Source of the DNA: Marinoscillum sp.
GTDB lineage: Bacteria > Bacteroidota > Bacteroidia > Cytophagales > Cyclobacteriaceae
Reading direction: 5' to 3'
Length of the DNA: 64,000 nt
Assembly: GCA_024305105.1 (NCBI GenBank)
Contig: JAMWZA010000003.1
Location: forward strand, 24,792-88,791
A program made the position numbers and the translations under genes. Numbering within the stretch: position 1 is the first letter of the stretch; each line of letters begins with the position of its first letter. Below, one piece after another: positions 20,119-29,935 of the stretch. The notes beneath the pieces were generated by a model that saw only the letters and a list, made by a program, of their open reading frames with translations, had not been told where the DNA came from and ran no database searches.

Positions 20119-21327
20119 ATGACTCATAAATTTATGCTAACCTCGCTCTTTTTATCATTGCTTTGGTTAATCGGTTGTACTACGGATGAAGGTCGGAGAG
20201 GTGTTGATCCCGAACCAGACGATGATGAAGTAGTAACCGTAGAGAAGTTTTACTTTGGAGCGGATCTCTCTTATGTCAATCAGATATTGGATCATGGTGG
20301 AGTTTACTTTGATGATGGGGAGCAAGCTTCACCCTATCAGATTTTTGCTGAACATGGAGCCAACCTGGCGAGATTCAGACTTTGGCACAATCCCGTATGG
20401 ACTCGGGAAGTATATGAAAATGGTACACAGTTGTATAATGACCTGCTGGATGTAGAAAAATCAATACACCTGTCTAAGGAACAGGGAATGGATGTACTAT
20501 TGGATTTTCACTATTCGGATGACTGGGCAGATCCCGGGAAGCAATTTGTACCAGAGGCCTGGGAGGAGATTACGGATATAGATGTGTTGGCAGACTCAGT
20601 TTATAACTACACCTATGCAGTGTTGAGCTACCTCAACGACAAGGACCTCATGCCAGAAATGGTACAAATCGGAAATGAGACCAATTGCGGAATGATGCGA
20701 TCCGGAGGGAATACCGATTTTCCAGAAATGGATGTTTGTGAGTCCGGTTGGAATAACATGGGAATAGTAGTGAAAGCGGCAATCAGAGCAGTGAATGAAG
20801 TAGCTGAAACTTCGACAGTTGACACAAAAATTGCTTTTCATGTGGCGGACCCTGTGAATGTAGAGTGGTGGTTTGAAGAAATGCTGAAGCAGACCACAGA
20901 ATTCGATTTTATTGGAATCTCCTATTATCCGTTATGGCATACAGGTGTCCAATTTCATCAATTAGAAGATCGTATAAGCGGATTTAGCGAGCGTTTTGGT
21001 AAAGAGATTATCCTATTAGAAACGGCTTATCCATGGACCACAGATGGTGCAGATAATTACAACAATCTGTTTGGTGGTGAAACGCCTGTATCTGGGTATC
21101 CCTACACTGTGGAGGGACAAACCAACTTCATGGTGGATTTAACCCAGGCGCTAAAAAATGCCGGAGCTTCAGGAGTAGTTTACTGGGAGCCAGCTTGGAT
21201 TACCTCAGAGATGAGGGATCAGTGGGGAACTGGGTCCAGTTGGGAGAATAGCGCATTTTTTGATTTTGAAGGAAATACACAGAGCAGTATTGACTTCATG
21301 ACATATGATTACACGACCAATGATTAA
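20119..21327 (+). CDS. GH53 endo-beta-1,4-galactanase lipoprotein
   Basis: This 402-residue protein has a lipobox (LIGC, residues about 13-16) and then the GH53 pattern FYFGADLSYVNQI and LARFRLWHNP. The acid/base glutamate is E187 in QIGNETNCGMM and the nucleophile E301 in ILLETAYPW. Length and both catalytic residues are normal for the family, which cuts beta-1,4-galactan and the galactan chains of rhamnogalacturonan I. The lipid anchor places it on the cell surface, next to SusC/SusD, where it would make oligosaccharides for import. It overlaps the start of the GH2 gene. A second GH53 lies at 26380-28083. Confidence 0.95.
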   Translation: MTHKFMLTSLFLSLLWLIGCTTDEGRRGVDPEPDDDEVVTVEKFYFGADLSYVNQILDHGGVYFDDGEQASPYQIFAEHGANLARFRLWHNPVWTREVYENGTQLYNDLLDVEKSIHLSKEQGMDVLLDFHYSDDWADPGKQFVPEAWEEITDIDVLADSVYNYTYAVLSYLNDKDLMPEMVQIGNETNCGMMRSGGNTDFPEMDVCESGWNNMGIVVKAAIRAVNEVAETSTVDTKIAFHVADPVNVEWWFEEMLKQTTEFDFIGISYYPLWHTGVQFHQLEDRISGFSERFGKEIILLETAYPWTTDGADNYNNLFGGETPVSGYPYTVEGQTNFMVDLTQALKNAGASGVVYWEPAWITSEMRDQWGTGSSWENSAFFDFEGNTQSSIDFMTYDYTTND

Positions 21328-23761
21328 CAAACGAATTTTATACTTCTTCATACTACTTTCAATGACTGCTACCGGGATTTATGCCCAGCAGTCGTTGAGG
21401 GAGCGAATAAACATAGACAAAGACTGGAAGTTTGCTCTGGGGCATGCCGCTGATCCAGACAAGGATTTTAATTACAAGGTGGCGAATATTTTTTCCAAGT
21501 CTGGCAAGACGGAAAATACACCCATGAGTAAAGACTTTGTTGACTCCACATGGAGAACCCTGGATTTGCCTCATGACTGGGCTGTAGAGTTGCCGTTTGT
21601 AGAAGTCGATAATTTCGATGTGCAGTCTCATGGCTATAAGCCGGTAGGTGGTTTGTTTCCCGAAACGAGTGTAGGTTGGTACAGAAAACAACTCTCATTC
21701 GATGAAGCTGACTCAGGAGCACGGTATGCCATCACTTTTGACGGAGTTTTCCGGGACGCCAGCGTCTGGCTAAACGGATATTACCTGGGTACTAATGAAA
21801 GTGGCTACATGGGCGTGACCTATGACATTACAGATTACATCACTTTTGGGGAGCCCAATAACATGGTAGTACGTGTAGATGCCACCCAGTACGAAGGGTG
21901 GTTTTATGAGGGCGCAGGGATTTACCGACACGTATGGTTGGAAAAGTTTCATAATCTTCATTTCAATAATGATGGCGGGATTTTTGTCTATACAGAAGTC
22001 GATGGTAGACAGGCTGAAGTATTTGTGGAGACAGAGGTTGTCAATGAGTCATTGAAAGTTGCTTCTGGCCAGGTGTATGCCATATTGCTAGATAGAGATG
22101 GAAAAGAACTCACAAGATCAGAAAAGCAACCGATTGAATTACCACTCAATGGAAAAACCAAGAACATCTTTTCGTTAATATTAGACATACCAAATATGTG
22201 GGATTTAGAGAATCCCTATTTGTATCGGGTAAAAACGGTACTGAAATCTGGTGGTGTTGAGATTGATCATCAGATTGAAAAATTTGGTGTTCGTACCATC
22301 GAAATTGATCCTAAACTCGGAGTTCTTCTCAATGGAAAACCCATAAAAATAAAGGGGACTAACAATCATCAGGATCACGCTGGAGTAGGCAGTGCACTGC
22401 CAGATTACCTACAATATTACCGAATTAAGTTACTCAAAGAAATGGGTAGTAATGCTTACCGAGCTAGCCATAATCCGCCAACACCAGAACTGCTGGAAGC
22501 ATGTGATAGCCTTGGGATGCTGGTGATGGACGAAACGCGCTTGCTCAATACCAGTCCGGAACACATGAGCCAGTTTGAGCAGTTGATCAAACGTGACCGA
22601 AATCATCCCTCTGTTTTCATGTGGTGTATTGGAAATGAAGAGGGATGGATTCAGCAAAACAGCGTTGGTAAAAGACTGGCACTGACGATGCTGGCAAAGC
22701 AAAGAGAGCTGGATCCAACCAGAACCAGCACCTATGCCGCAGATATGGCCAATGTCTATAAAGGGATTAATCCAGTAATCCCTGTTAGAGGATTTAACTA
22801 CCGTGAATATGGAATGGTGCCATATCACAAGGATCATCCCAACCAGCCAATAATAGGAACTGAGATGGGCAGTACTGTGACGACTCGTGGTATTTATACT
22901 GTAGATAGTTTGAAAGGGTATCTGCCTGATCAGGATCTGAGTCATCCCTGGTGGGCGTCGCTAGCGGAAGAGTGGTGGCCTATCGCTGCAGATAATGACT
23001 GGCTACTCGGTGGATTTATCTGGACAGGTTTTGATTACCGAGGTGAGCCTACGCCTTTTACCTGGCCCAATGTGAATTCACATTTTGGAGTAATGGATGT
23101 CTGTGGGTTTCCAAAGAATCTATACTATTACTACCAGTCGTGGTGGGCAGATAAAGACGTATTGCATATATCTCCTCACTGGAACTGGGAAGGGAAAGAA
23201 GGAGCAAATATCGATGTTTGGGTAAATAGCAATGCGGATCAAGTGGAGCTATTTCTAAATGAGAAAAGCCTGGGATCTAAAAAAATGAAGCGTAACAGTC
23301 ATTTGAAATGGCAAGTAGTTTATCAACCTGGCGAAATAAAAGCTGTCGCTTCCAAAGATGGTAGAACATTCGAAACGTCAACATTCACCACTAGTTCTCC
23401 GGCAAGCATTCAACTGGTTCCAGATCGGAAATCAATGAAAGCAGATGGAATGGATGCAACAGTAGTCAATGCCGTAGTAGTCGATCGAAACGGTCGTGAG
23501 GTGCCAACTGCGAATAATCCAATATACTTTGAGGTTGAAGGGGACATTGAAATTATTGGTGTGGGTAACGGTGACCCGAGCACTCATGAAAGTGACAAAG
23601 AATCACGGCGGTCTTTGTTCAATGGGAAATGTCAACTGATATTGCAATCCGGAGAAACAACAGGATTTGCGAAGGTAAGGGCAATTTCTCCGGGACTCGA
23701 GCCAGCCGAAATCACAATTCAGATAACGAATAACAAGAAGATACTTTTAGGTAAACGATAA
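21320..23761 (+). CDS. GH2 beta-galactosidase
   Basis: I choose the ATG at 21320, which overlaps the GH53 stop and gives the signal peptide MINKRILYFFILLSMTATGI with a cleavage after YAQ; the earlier start at 21305 adds five residues. The GH2 sandwich, Ig-like and TIM-barrel domains are in the usual order. The barrel has RASHNPPTPELLEACDSLG, the acid/base E440 in IGNEEGW and the nucleophile E515 in IIGTEMGS (numbered from 21320). C-terminal DUF4982-like and Ig-like domains (WVNSNADQVELFLN, then a bacterial Ig domain) follow. It would release galactose from galacto-oligosaccharides in the periplasm. Its stop codon overlaps the start of the next gene by one base, so the genes are translationally coupled. 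Confidence 0.93.
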   Translation: MINKRILYFFILLSMTATGIYAQQSLRERINIDKDWKFALGHAADPDKDFNYKVANIFSKSGKTENTPMSKDFVDSTWRTLDLPHDWAVELPFVEVDNFDVQSHGYKPVGGLFPETSVGWYRKQLSFDEADSGARYAITFDGVFRDASVWLNGYYLGTNESGYMGVTYDITDYITFGEPNNMVVRVDATQYEGWFYEGAGIYRHVWLEKFHNLHFNNDGGIFVYTEVDGRQAEVFVETEVVNESLKVASGQVYAILLDRDGKELTRSEKQPIELPLNGKTKNIFSLILDIPNMWDLENPYLYRVKTVLKSGGVEIDHQIEKFGVRTIEIDPKLGVLLNGKPIKIKGTNNHQDHAGVGSALPDYLQYYRIKLLKEMGSNAYRASHNPPTPELLEACDSLGMLVMDETRLLNTSPEHMSQFEQLIKRDRNHPSVFMWCIGNEEGWIQQNSVGKRLALTMLAKQRELDPTRTSTYAADMANVYKGINPVIPVRGFNYREYGMVPYHKDHPNQPIIGTEMGSTVTTRGIYTVDSLKGYLPDQDLSHPWWASLAEEWWPIAADNDWLLGGFIWTGFDYRGEPTPFTWPNVNSHFGVMDVCGFPKNLYYYYQSWWADKDVLHISPHWNWEGKEGANIDVWVNSNADQVELFLNEKSLGSKKMKRNSHLKWQVVYQPGEIKAVASKDGRTFETSTFTTSSPASIQLVPDRKSMKADGMDATVVNAVVVDRNGREVPTANNPIYFEVEGDIEIIGVGNGDPSTHESDKESRRSLFNGKCQLILQSGETTGFAKVRAISPGLEPAEITIQITNNKKILLGKR

Positions 23762-26313
23762 TGAGAAAAGTAATAATCATTGCGATACTCCTCATAGTGG
23801 GGCCTGGGATTGCTATATCCAATGCACAAGAGAAAGTTTCCATAGATGATACAGGAATCATGCGTTGGAGTTCCTCTGGAAAGGAGATTCAAGGTTTTGG
23901 TGTGAACTACACGGTTCCATTTGCTCATGCATACAGGTCATCAAAAAAACTGGGAGTAGACCCTAAAGGAGCAATTGATCAGGATATTTATCATTTTGCT
24001 CGATTGGGGTTTGATGCATACCGCGTGCATGTTTGGGACACACAGATAAGTGATACTTTGGGTAACCTGTTGGAAAATGAACATTTAGATCTGTTTGATT
24101 ACATGGTCTCCGAAATGCAAAAACGTGGAATGAACATGTTGCTTACGCCCATTGCCTTTTGGGGAAATGGCTGGCCTGAGCGCGATACCTGGACACCAGG
24201 CTTTGCTCATAAGTATGGCAAAGACGGTTGTCTTATCAATGAAGAGGCCATTAAAGCACAGGCCAATTACCTAGTCCAGTTTCTTAATCATGTGAATCCT
24301 TACACTGGACAAGCGTATAAGGATGATCCCAAGGTAGTTGCATTTGAAGTGAGTAATGAACCACATCACTACGCCCAGGATCCAGATTCGGTCACCCGTT
24401 ACGTGAAGAAAATGGTTGAGTCAATGAAAAGTACAGGAAGCACAAAACCCATTTTGTATAATATCAGTCATGGGGTGCATTTAGTGGATGCTTATTTCAA
24501 AGGAGGAATAGATGGAGGAACATTTCAGTGGTACCCAACAGGTCTTGGAGCTGGAGAGGAACTTAAAGGAAACTTTTTACCAAACGTAGATCGATACGAT
24601 ATTCCTTTTTCAAATAATGAGTCATTTCAGGAAGGGGTCAAAGTCGTTTATGAGTTTGATGCTGCTGACGTGGGACGGTCCTATATCTATCCCGCGATGG
24701 CCAGGAGTTTTCGTACAGCCGGGATTCAGTGGGCTACTCATTTTGCTTACGATCCTACGTACCTGGCTTATGCCAATACCGAGTACAACACACATTATAT
24801 GAATCTGGTGTATACTCCACAGAAGGCGCTGGCGTTGAAAATTGCAGGTGAAGTATTTCATCAAGTGCCGGTTTACAAAGATTTTGGTAGCTATCCAACC
24901 AATGCCGAATTTGGTAATTTCAAAGTGAGCTATGAAGAGGATTTGGCGGTGTTGAACTCATCAGAGAAATTTATTCATACGAACCATACCCGTGAGATAC
25001 CTAAAGACATTGAGAAGCTGAAGCACATAGCCGGTTGGGGAAACTCACCGATTGTTAAGTATGATGGAACCGGAGCTTATTTTCTCGATGAGATCCAAAC
25101 TGGCGTTTGGCGTCTGGAAGTCCTTCCAGATGCGGTTTGGATCAAAGACCCATTTGGTAAGAATAGCCTGAATCGAAGGTTGACGGAGATTGTGTGGGAA
25201 ACTAGAAAAATAGATTTGAGTCTACCATCACTTGGATCAAACTATAGTGTACAACCTATTGATGATGGAAACAGTTGGAAGGATAAAGTTGATGAAAGTG
25301 GCTTTTCTGTTCGTCCAGGCACCTATTTACTTGTTAAAAAAGGTACAAAGTTAAAGGGATCAATAGATCAGAAATGGGCAAATATCCGTCTGAATGAGTT
25401 TGCTGGAATTGAGCCTACTATTGACAAGTCTTATGTACTTCATGAACCACCAGAGTTTGTCACAGCCAATCAATCTTTAACGGTTTCTGCTGAGGTAGTG
25501 GAATCAAGTTTACCGAATAAGGTGAGTTTACTAACCTATGATGGATGGAGGCCTGTGGAAATAGATATGGTGAAAAAACATGGGTTTACCTATGAGACCA
25601 CTGTTCCATCTAGATTGATTAAAAAAAGCTTTTTAAGGTATTTTATTCAGGTTGATGAGTTGATTTTTCCAGAAGCAATAGCGGCTGTTCCTTCGGATTG
25701 GGACTTTGATGCAGATCCTTATACAGTTTCAGTTGTAGGTGAGGATAGTCCGGTTTACTTGTACAATGCATTTACAGATAATGAAGAAGTTTCTAGAGTA
25801 TGGCGGCCTGGTTCTTATTTGGCTCCTTTATCAAATCCTGGAAAAGGAGAGCTGGTATTAAAGGTTGATGAACTGGTTACAATTGATTCAGAAAACCCAG
25901 CAGCTAATCCAGTTTACGACTACTCTCTCCGTTATCATTTTGCTAAGCGATTAGAAGGAAGAAAGATTGATGAATTGAAACAATTAACACTAGTGGGTAG
26001 AAACCTCAAAGAAGGGAGTGTTCCGGTTCAGGTAGCATTAATTATGAAAGACGGAAGTGCCTATGGTAGTGTGGTTGATTTAGGCACAAAGGACGATTAC
26101 TGTATCCTTTTGAAGGACCTGAAGCCTGTTCGGATGGTGACGTTACCTCGACCTTACCCAACATTTCTTCCTTATCATTTTGAAGGAAGTGGTATCACTG
26201 CTTTTGATATAAATAACGTTGAAACCCTACAGATCTCTATAGGGCCGGGAATGACCGATCAACAAAAGGACCAAGCATTTGAAGTTGCTATTGAGAGCAT
26301 GAGATTGGAGTAA
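23761..26313 (+). CDS. GH-A clan glycoside hydrolase, GH147-like candidate
   Basis: This 850-residue exported protein (signal peptide ending SNAQ) has a TIM-barrel catalytic part of about 480 residues. The acid/base candidate E200 lies in FEVSNEPHHY and the nucleophile candidate E298 in VVYEFDAADV, about 98 residues apart, as in GH5-like enzymes. The second half has beta-sandwich domains with a possible carbohydrate-binding end (ETLQISIGPG). The best fit from memory is GH147, a family of exo-acting beta-galactosidases found in galactan loci of Bacteroides, but GH5 or a new subfamily cannot be excluded by eye. It closes the operon, in front of a bidirectional terminator. Confidence 0.75.
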   Translation: MRKVIIIAILLIVGPGIAISNAQEKVSIDDTGIMRWSSSGKEIQGFGVNYTVPFAHAYRSSKKLGVDPKGAIDQDIYHFARLGFDAYRVHVWDTQISDTLGNLLENEHLDLFDYMVSEMQKRGMNMLLTPIAFWGNGWPERDTWTPGFAHKYGKDGCLINEEAIKAQANYLVQFLNHVNPYTGQAYKDDPKVVAFEVSNEPHHYAQDPDSVTRYVKKMVESMKSTGSTKPILYNISHGVHLVDAYFKGGIDGGTFQWYPTGLGAGEELKGNFLPNVDRYDIPFSNNESFQEGVKVVYEFDAADVGRSYIYPAMARSFRTAGIQWATHFAYDPTYLAYANTEYNTHYMNLVYTPQKALALKIAGEVFHQVPVYKDFGSYPTNAEFGNFKVSYEEDLAVLNSSEKFIHTNHTREIPKDIEKLKHIAGWGNSPIVKYDGTGAYFLDEIQTGVWRLEVLPDAVWIKDPFGKNSLNRRLTEIVWETRKIDLSLPSLGSNYSVQPIDDGNSWKDKVDESGFSVRPGTYLLVKKGTKLKGSIDQKWANIRLNEFAGIEPTIDKSYVLHEPPEFVTANQSLTVSAEVVESSLPNKVSLLTYDGWRPVEIDMVKKHGFTYETTVPSRLIKKSFLRYFIQVDELIFPEAIAAVPSDWDFDADPYTVSVVGEDSPVYLYNAFTDNEEVSRVWRPGSYLAPLSNPGKGELVLKVDELVTIDSENPAANPVYDYSLRYHFAKRLEGRKIDELKQLTLVGRNLKEGSVPVQVALIMKDGSAYGSVVDLGTKDDYCILLKDLKPVRMVTLPRPYPTFLPYHFEGSGITAFDINNVETLQISIGPGMTDQQKDQAFEVAIESMRLE

Positions 26314-26340
26314 TCGGTGTAGATCATAGAACATGAAATA

Positions 26341-26374
26341 AAAATGGCGATCTGTAGAGATCGCCATTTTTTTT
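26341..26374. terminator. Bidirectional terminator between convergent GH genes
   Basis: A 13-base perfect stem (aaaatggcgatct/agatcgccatttt) with a four-base loop is flanked by A bases on the left and eight T bases on the right. It can end transcripts from both sides: the SusC operon and the minus-strand GH53. Confidence 0.9.
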
Positions 26375-26379
26375 GGTAC

Positions 26380-28083
26380 CTATTCCTTGATCAATCGTGT
26401 TTTTAATGTGTCTTCATCAGTACTTAATTCAATGAGGTAGAGTCCTGATTTAAGTTGCTGTAGTGAAATGACTTCCTGGGATGATACTGTTGCTGTAATC
26501 AGTACCCTTCCTGCTGGATCCATAATCTTCAAAGAGCCAGTCTCCAAATTTCCAAGATTTATTTGAAGTTCATTTTGAACAGGATTAGGGTAAACCATCA
26601 TCTGGTTCATATCCAATTCTTGCTTGTCGGTTACTGCTTGCCGGTTTCCAGAGAGATTTATCATTTCCCACTGAGAATTTACGTGAGTTGTGTTGGCCCA
26701 TTGTCCACAGTCATCACCATTGGCTGTTCTGCCCATTCCATCGAGGAAGAGACCAGTGCTTCTGTTTCTGAGTTGATAAAAATTTCCGCTGAATTGTAGA
26801 AGCTCCCAGTGGGAATTGTAACTGGTAGTATTACTCCATTGTCCCACATCAGCGCCGTTGTTGGAATTTCCCATACCGTCGAGAAGCAGTCCAGTTCCTA
26901 CATTTTGTAGTTGGTAATAATTACTACCCTGACTGACCAACTCCCATTGAGAATTGGGATGAGAGGTGTTAGACCATTGACCTGCAGCATCTCCGTTGGT
27001 CGTTCTTCCCATTCCATCGAGATAGAGGCTTGTACCTCTGTTTCTGAACTGCACATATTGAGCACTTACAGATCCATTTTCGAGAAAAGCATCCATTGCC
27101 ACTGACGGTTGACCATTTTCTTGCCATGCTCCTTTTCCATAGCCTTTCCAGCCATCATAGACCTGTGGTTCCCAATAGAAAACTCCAAGTCCATTTACCG
27201 ATCGGGTCTTTGCTATCATATCTGCTATGAAATCTCTGGTGGTTTCTGGTTCATCTTGTCTCATGCCGATTTCACAGATCATCACTTCTTTTCCATACCT
27301 GGATTTCATGTCTTGCATGTTCGCAAGGCAGTCATTGGCCAGGCCTTGCCAGGTGGAGGGTTCCGGATAAAGAGACATTCCAATAATGTCGAAGTTGGCT
27401 CCTTCGGAAATAATTCCTCCAATGTTCCATTGGTACAATCCATTATCATTCCCATTTGCCAGGTGGACAATAGTCTGGATATTACTATTGACGTCTTTAA
27501 CTGCGTTGTGTCCGGAGTTGACTAGCCAGGCATAGGTTTGCATGCTAGTGGTCGCTCGCCCATTTTCCCACAGCATGCCATTATTTGTCTCATTTCCGAC
27601 TTGAACCCATTTCGGTGTTACACCATTGGATTGCATGGTACTGATGATGTCATGTGTGTAATTATAAACAGCGGTATATAATTCTTGGGTAGAGTAGCCA
27701 GACCATGCTGAGGGTTTGTTTTGTTGACCGGGGTCAGCCCAGGAATCGCTATAGTGAATCGTGAGCATGATGTCCATGCCAGCATTTGATGCGCGACCAG
27801 CCAGATAGAGCATGTCATTGGTGTCCGACCAGCCACCAGATGGATTTACCCAGGCTCTCAAACGGATGGCGTTCATGCCGTGATCTTTCAGAATTTGAAA
27901 GAGGTCTTGTTGGCTGCCATTGTCGTTATACCACTGGTATCCAGAAGCTTCCATTTCACTGAGCCAGCTGATGTCAGCTCCTTTTGCAAATTGTCCAGCT
28001 ACTTTCGAATGCACGCTTAATAGCATTAGAAGAGTAAGGCATAGTGAGCCCCATTTTTTGAGGTGTTTCATCATTTTCATCAT
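26380..28083 (-). CDS. GH53 endo-beta-1,4-galactanase with lectin-like repeats and T9SS C-terminal tail
   Basis: The start is placed at the ATG at 28083, which opens a clean signal peptide (MMKMMKHLKK, then a hydrophobic run ending KVAGQ); the 28149 start adds a charged 22-residue head. The GH53 barrel follows, with E165 (QVGNETN, acid/base) and E271 (MICEIGM, nucleophile). Three copies of a repeat of about 45 residues (e.g. GLLLDGMGNSNNGADVGQW) form a ricin-like beta trefoil that probably binds galactose-type sugar. The last 80 residues (MMVYPNPVQNELQINLGN to LIKE) are a type IX secretion sorting domain. It is therefore a secreted or surface-attached enzyme, unlike the lipoprotein GH53 of the operon. 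Confidence 0.92.
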   Translation of the reverse strand: MMKMMKHLKKWGSLCLTLLMLLSVHSKVAGQFAKGADISWLSEMEASGYQWYNDNGSQQDLFQILKDHGMNAIRLRAWVNPSGGWSDTNDMLYLAGRASNAGMDIMLTIHYSDSWADPGQQNKPSAWSGYSTQELYTAVYNYTHDIISTMQSNGVTPKWVQVGNETNNGMLWENGRATTSMQTYAWLVNSGHNAVKDVNSNIQTIVHLANGNDNGLYQWNIGGIISEGANFDIIGMSLYPEPSTWQGLANDCLANMQDMKSRYGKEVMICEIGMRQDEPETTRDFIADMIAKTRSVNGLGVFYWEPQVYDGWKGYGKGAWQENGQPSVAMDAFLENGSVSAQYVQFRNRGTSLYLDGMGRTTNGDAAGQWSNTSHPNSQWELVSQGSNYYQLQNVGTGLLLDGMGNSNNGADVGQWSNTTSYNSHWELLQFSGNFYQLRNRSTGLFLDGMGRTANGDDCGQWANTTHVNSQWEMINLSGNRQAVTDKQELDMNQMMVYPNPVQNELQINLGNLETGSLKIMDPAGRVLITATVSSQEVISLQQLKSGLYLIELSTDEDTLKTRLIKE

Positions 28084-28229
28084 TATTAAGATAGGTTTTG
28101 TTTGTCGATTCGGACGTTCCGAATTGCTTCTACAAACTATCTTTTTCATGAGTTAAACATGGATTAAATTCTTACCAATACTGGTACTCAGATTACATGA
28201 AGTCGATATCTAATTCATTTTAATTCATT

Positions 28230-28237
28230 TACATTTG
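28230..28237 (+). promoter_or_regulatory. Bacteroidota -7 promoter element of the hydrolase-AraC gene
   Basis: TACATTTG matches the TAnnTTTG consensus and lies 23 bases before the ATG at 28261. There is no CGG pair upstream, so the gene does not appear to control itself by the sites found downstream of it. Confidence 0.5.
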
Positions 28238-28260
28238 CCTTCTCTCCGTCAGATTTTTAA

Positions 28261-29925
28261 ATGAAGCCAGCTACTCAATACACCAAAAGCGGACGTATAA
28301 ACATTGCCTATCAGGTATTCGGTTCAGGGCCTACAGATTTAGTATACATTCCTGGCTGGGTATCCAATATTGACTTGATGTGGGACTGTCCTGATCTGGT
28401 GAATTTTTTGACCGAGCTGTCAAAGTATACCAGAGTGATACTATTTGATAAACGAGGTACCGGCCTGTCCGATCGGGTTGTAGAGTTATCTACTCTGGAA
28501 GAGCGTATGGATGATTTGCGGGCTGTTATGGATGCTGTAAATTCTTCCAAAGCCGTCTTATTTGGACATTCGGAAGGTGGCTCTGTATCAGCACTTTTTG
28601 CTGCTACCTATCCCAATCGGGTGATTTCGCTCATAACATTTGGCGTTTTTGCGAAGAGACGTTATTCTAGCGATTATCCCTGGGCCCCAACGGATGAGGA
28701 ACGTCAGAAAGTCTACGAGATGATTGAGACTAGCTGGGGAAGTGGAGACATGGATCTGGAGTCTTTGGCACCGTCTAAGGCTGGAAATCAGGAATTCATG
28801 AATTGGCTATCGAGCTATTTCCGCTCAGGAGCAAGTCCTAGTGCAGCCTTAGTACTTACTAAAATGAATACGCAGGTTGATATCATCGATATTTTAAATA
28901 CCATTCAGGTTCCTACATTGATGCTGCAACGAAGAGATGATATCGATGTAAAAATAGAGGAAGGAAGGTTTATTGCTAACCGAATCAAAGGAGCTAAATT
29001 TGTCGAGTTTGAAGGGAATGATCACCTCTTTTGGGTGGGGAACACGCAGGAGGTTCTGGATGAAATGATTCCATTCATCAAAGACGAGAAGCCGGTTAAA
29101 GTCTACGAGGAGAAGTTATTCACTATTTTGGCGGCCAGGATCGATGGCAATCAGGAGTATGTCAGGAATCATCGTGATTTTGTAAGCAGACTGGTGAAGC
29201 AGTACCGAGGCAACATCGTTCAATTCAGAGGCCAGTCTTTCATTGCTACATTTGAAGGACCGAGTAAAGCGGTGCATTGTGCGATTGATATGGTGGAGGG
29301 GATTCAAAATGTTAATGCCAAATTAGCAGCTGGGATACACATAAAGGAAGCTGCAGTTAATGAAGCTCACTTTATTACTGGATACACTCAAGGGTTTGTA
29401 GAAACAATTTTAAAATATGCTCAAACAGATCAGATATTGATTACGCAAACTGTTAAACACTTGCTATCCGGCGCAGGACTAAGCATTAAAGAGTTTAAGT
29501 CTATTTTTGAATCAGGTTCTGGTGAGCCACTCCAACTATTTAGCGTTACCGATCATTTACATCAGGAAAACAATTCTGCGACTTTTGATAGAAGTCAGTT
29601 GCCAAAGAATGATTCATTCGTAGAAAACGTCTTACAGTGCATTGATGCTCATTTGAGCAATGAACAGTTTGGTGTAGAAATGCTGTGCAGAGAAGTTGGT
29701 ATAAGTGAGCGTCAACTCCAGCGAAAGCTAAAAGCAGTCACCAATAAATCACCCAATCAGTTAATTACATCCGTGAGGCTGCACCGAGCCAAGGAACTGA
29801 TTCATCTGCAAAAAGGTACTATTGCTGAAGTATCCTTTCAAACAGGTTTTTCCAATCCTTCCTACTTTTCAAAATGCTTCAAAAAGGAATTTGGATTGAG
29901 TCCTTCGGACTTTTCGGCTAACTAA
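28261..29925 (+). CDS. Alpha/beta hydrolase - degenerate class III nucleotide cyclase domain - AraC fusion regulator
   Basis: Three parts can be read in this 554-residue protein. Residues about 1-272 are an alpha/beta hydrolase with the nucleophile serine in GHSEGG and the late histidine in GNDHLFW. Residues about 283-430 resemble a class III adenylate/guanylate cyclase domain as found in mycobacterial Rv1900c-type hydrolase-cyclases: LFTILAARIDG, YRGNIVQFRGQSFIATFEGP, ILITQTVKHLLSG. The two metal-binding aspartates are missing (R293 and Q325 at those places), so it should not make cyclic nucleotide. Residues about 450-554 are an AraC DNA-binding domain (EVSFQTGFSNPSYFSKCFKKEFG). It has no signal peptide or membrane helix and should be a cytoplasmic transcription regulator. 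The hydrolase and dead cyclase parts may sense a small ligand. Confidence 0.85.
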   Translation: MKPATQYTKSGRINIAYQVFGSGPTDLVYIPGWVSNIDLMWDCPDLVNFLTELSKYTRVILFDKRGTGLSDRVVELSTLEERMDDLRAVMDAVNSSKAVLFGHSEGGSVSALFAATYPNRVISLITFGVFAKRRYSSDYPWAPTDEERQKVYEMIETSWGSGDMDLESLAPSKAGNQEFMNWLSSYFRSGASPSAALVLTKMNTQVDIIDILNTIQVPTLMLQRRDDIDVKIEEGRFIANRIKGAKFVEFEGNDHLFWVGNTQEVLDEMIPFIKDEKPVKVYEEKLFTILAARIDGNQEYVRNHRDFVSRLVKQYRGNIVQFRGQSFIATFEGPSKAVHCAIDMVEGIQNVNAKLAAGIHIKEAAVNEAHFITGYTQGFVETILKYAQTDQILITQTVKHLLSGAGLSIKEFKSIFESGSGEPLQLFSVTDHLHQENNSATFDRSQLPKNDSFVENVLQCIDAHLSNEQFGVEMLCREVGISERQLQRKLKAVTNKSPNQLITSVRLHRAKELIHLQKGTIAEVSFQTGFSNPSYFSKCFKKEFGLSPSDFSAN

Positions 29926-29935
29926 GCCAGCATGT

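Noticed and set aside
27109..27525. Plus-strand frame of 138 codons inside the second GH53
   Set aside because: It is antisense to the catalytic barrel, whose catalytic residues and conserved motifs are clear on the minus strand.
28261..29925. Active adenylate or guanylate cyclase
   Set aside because: Both metal-binding aspartates are replaced (R293, Q325) and the late Asn/Arg region is not conserved.
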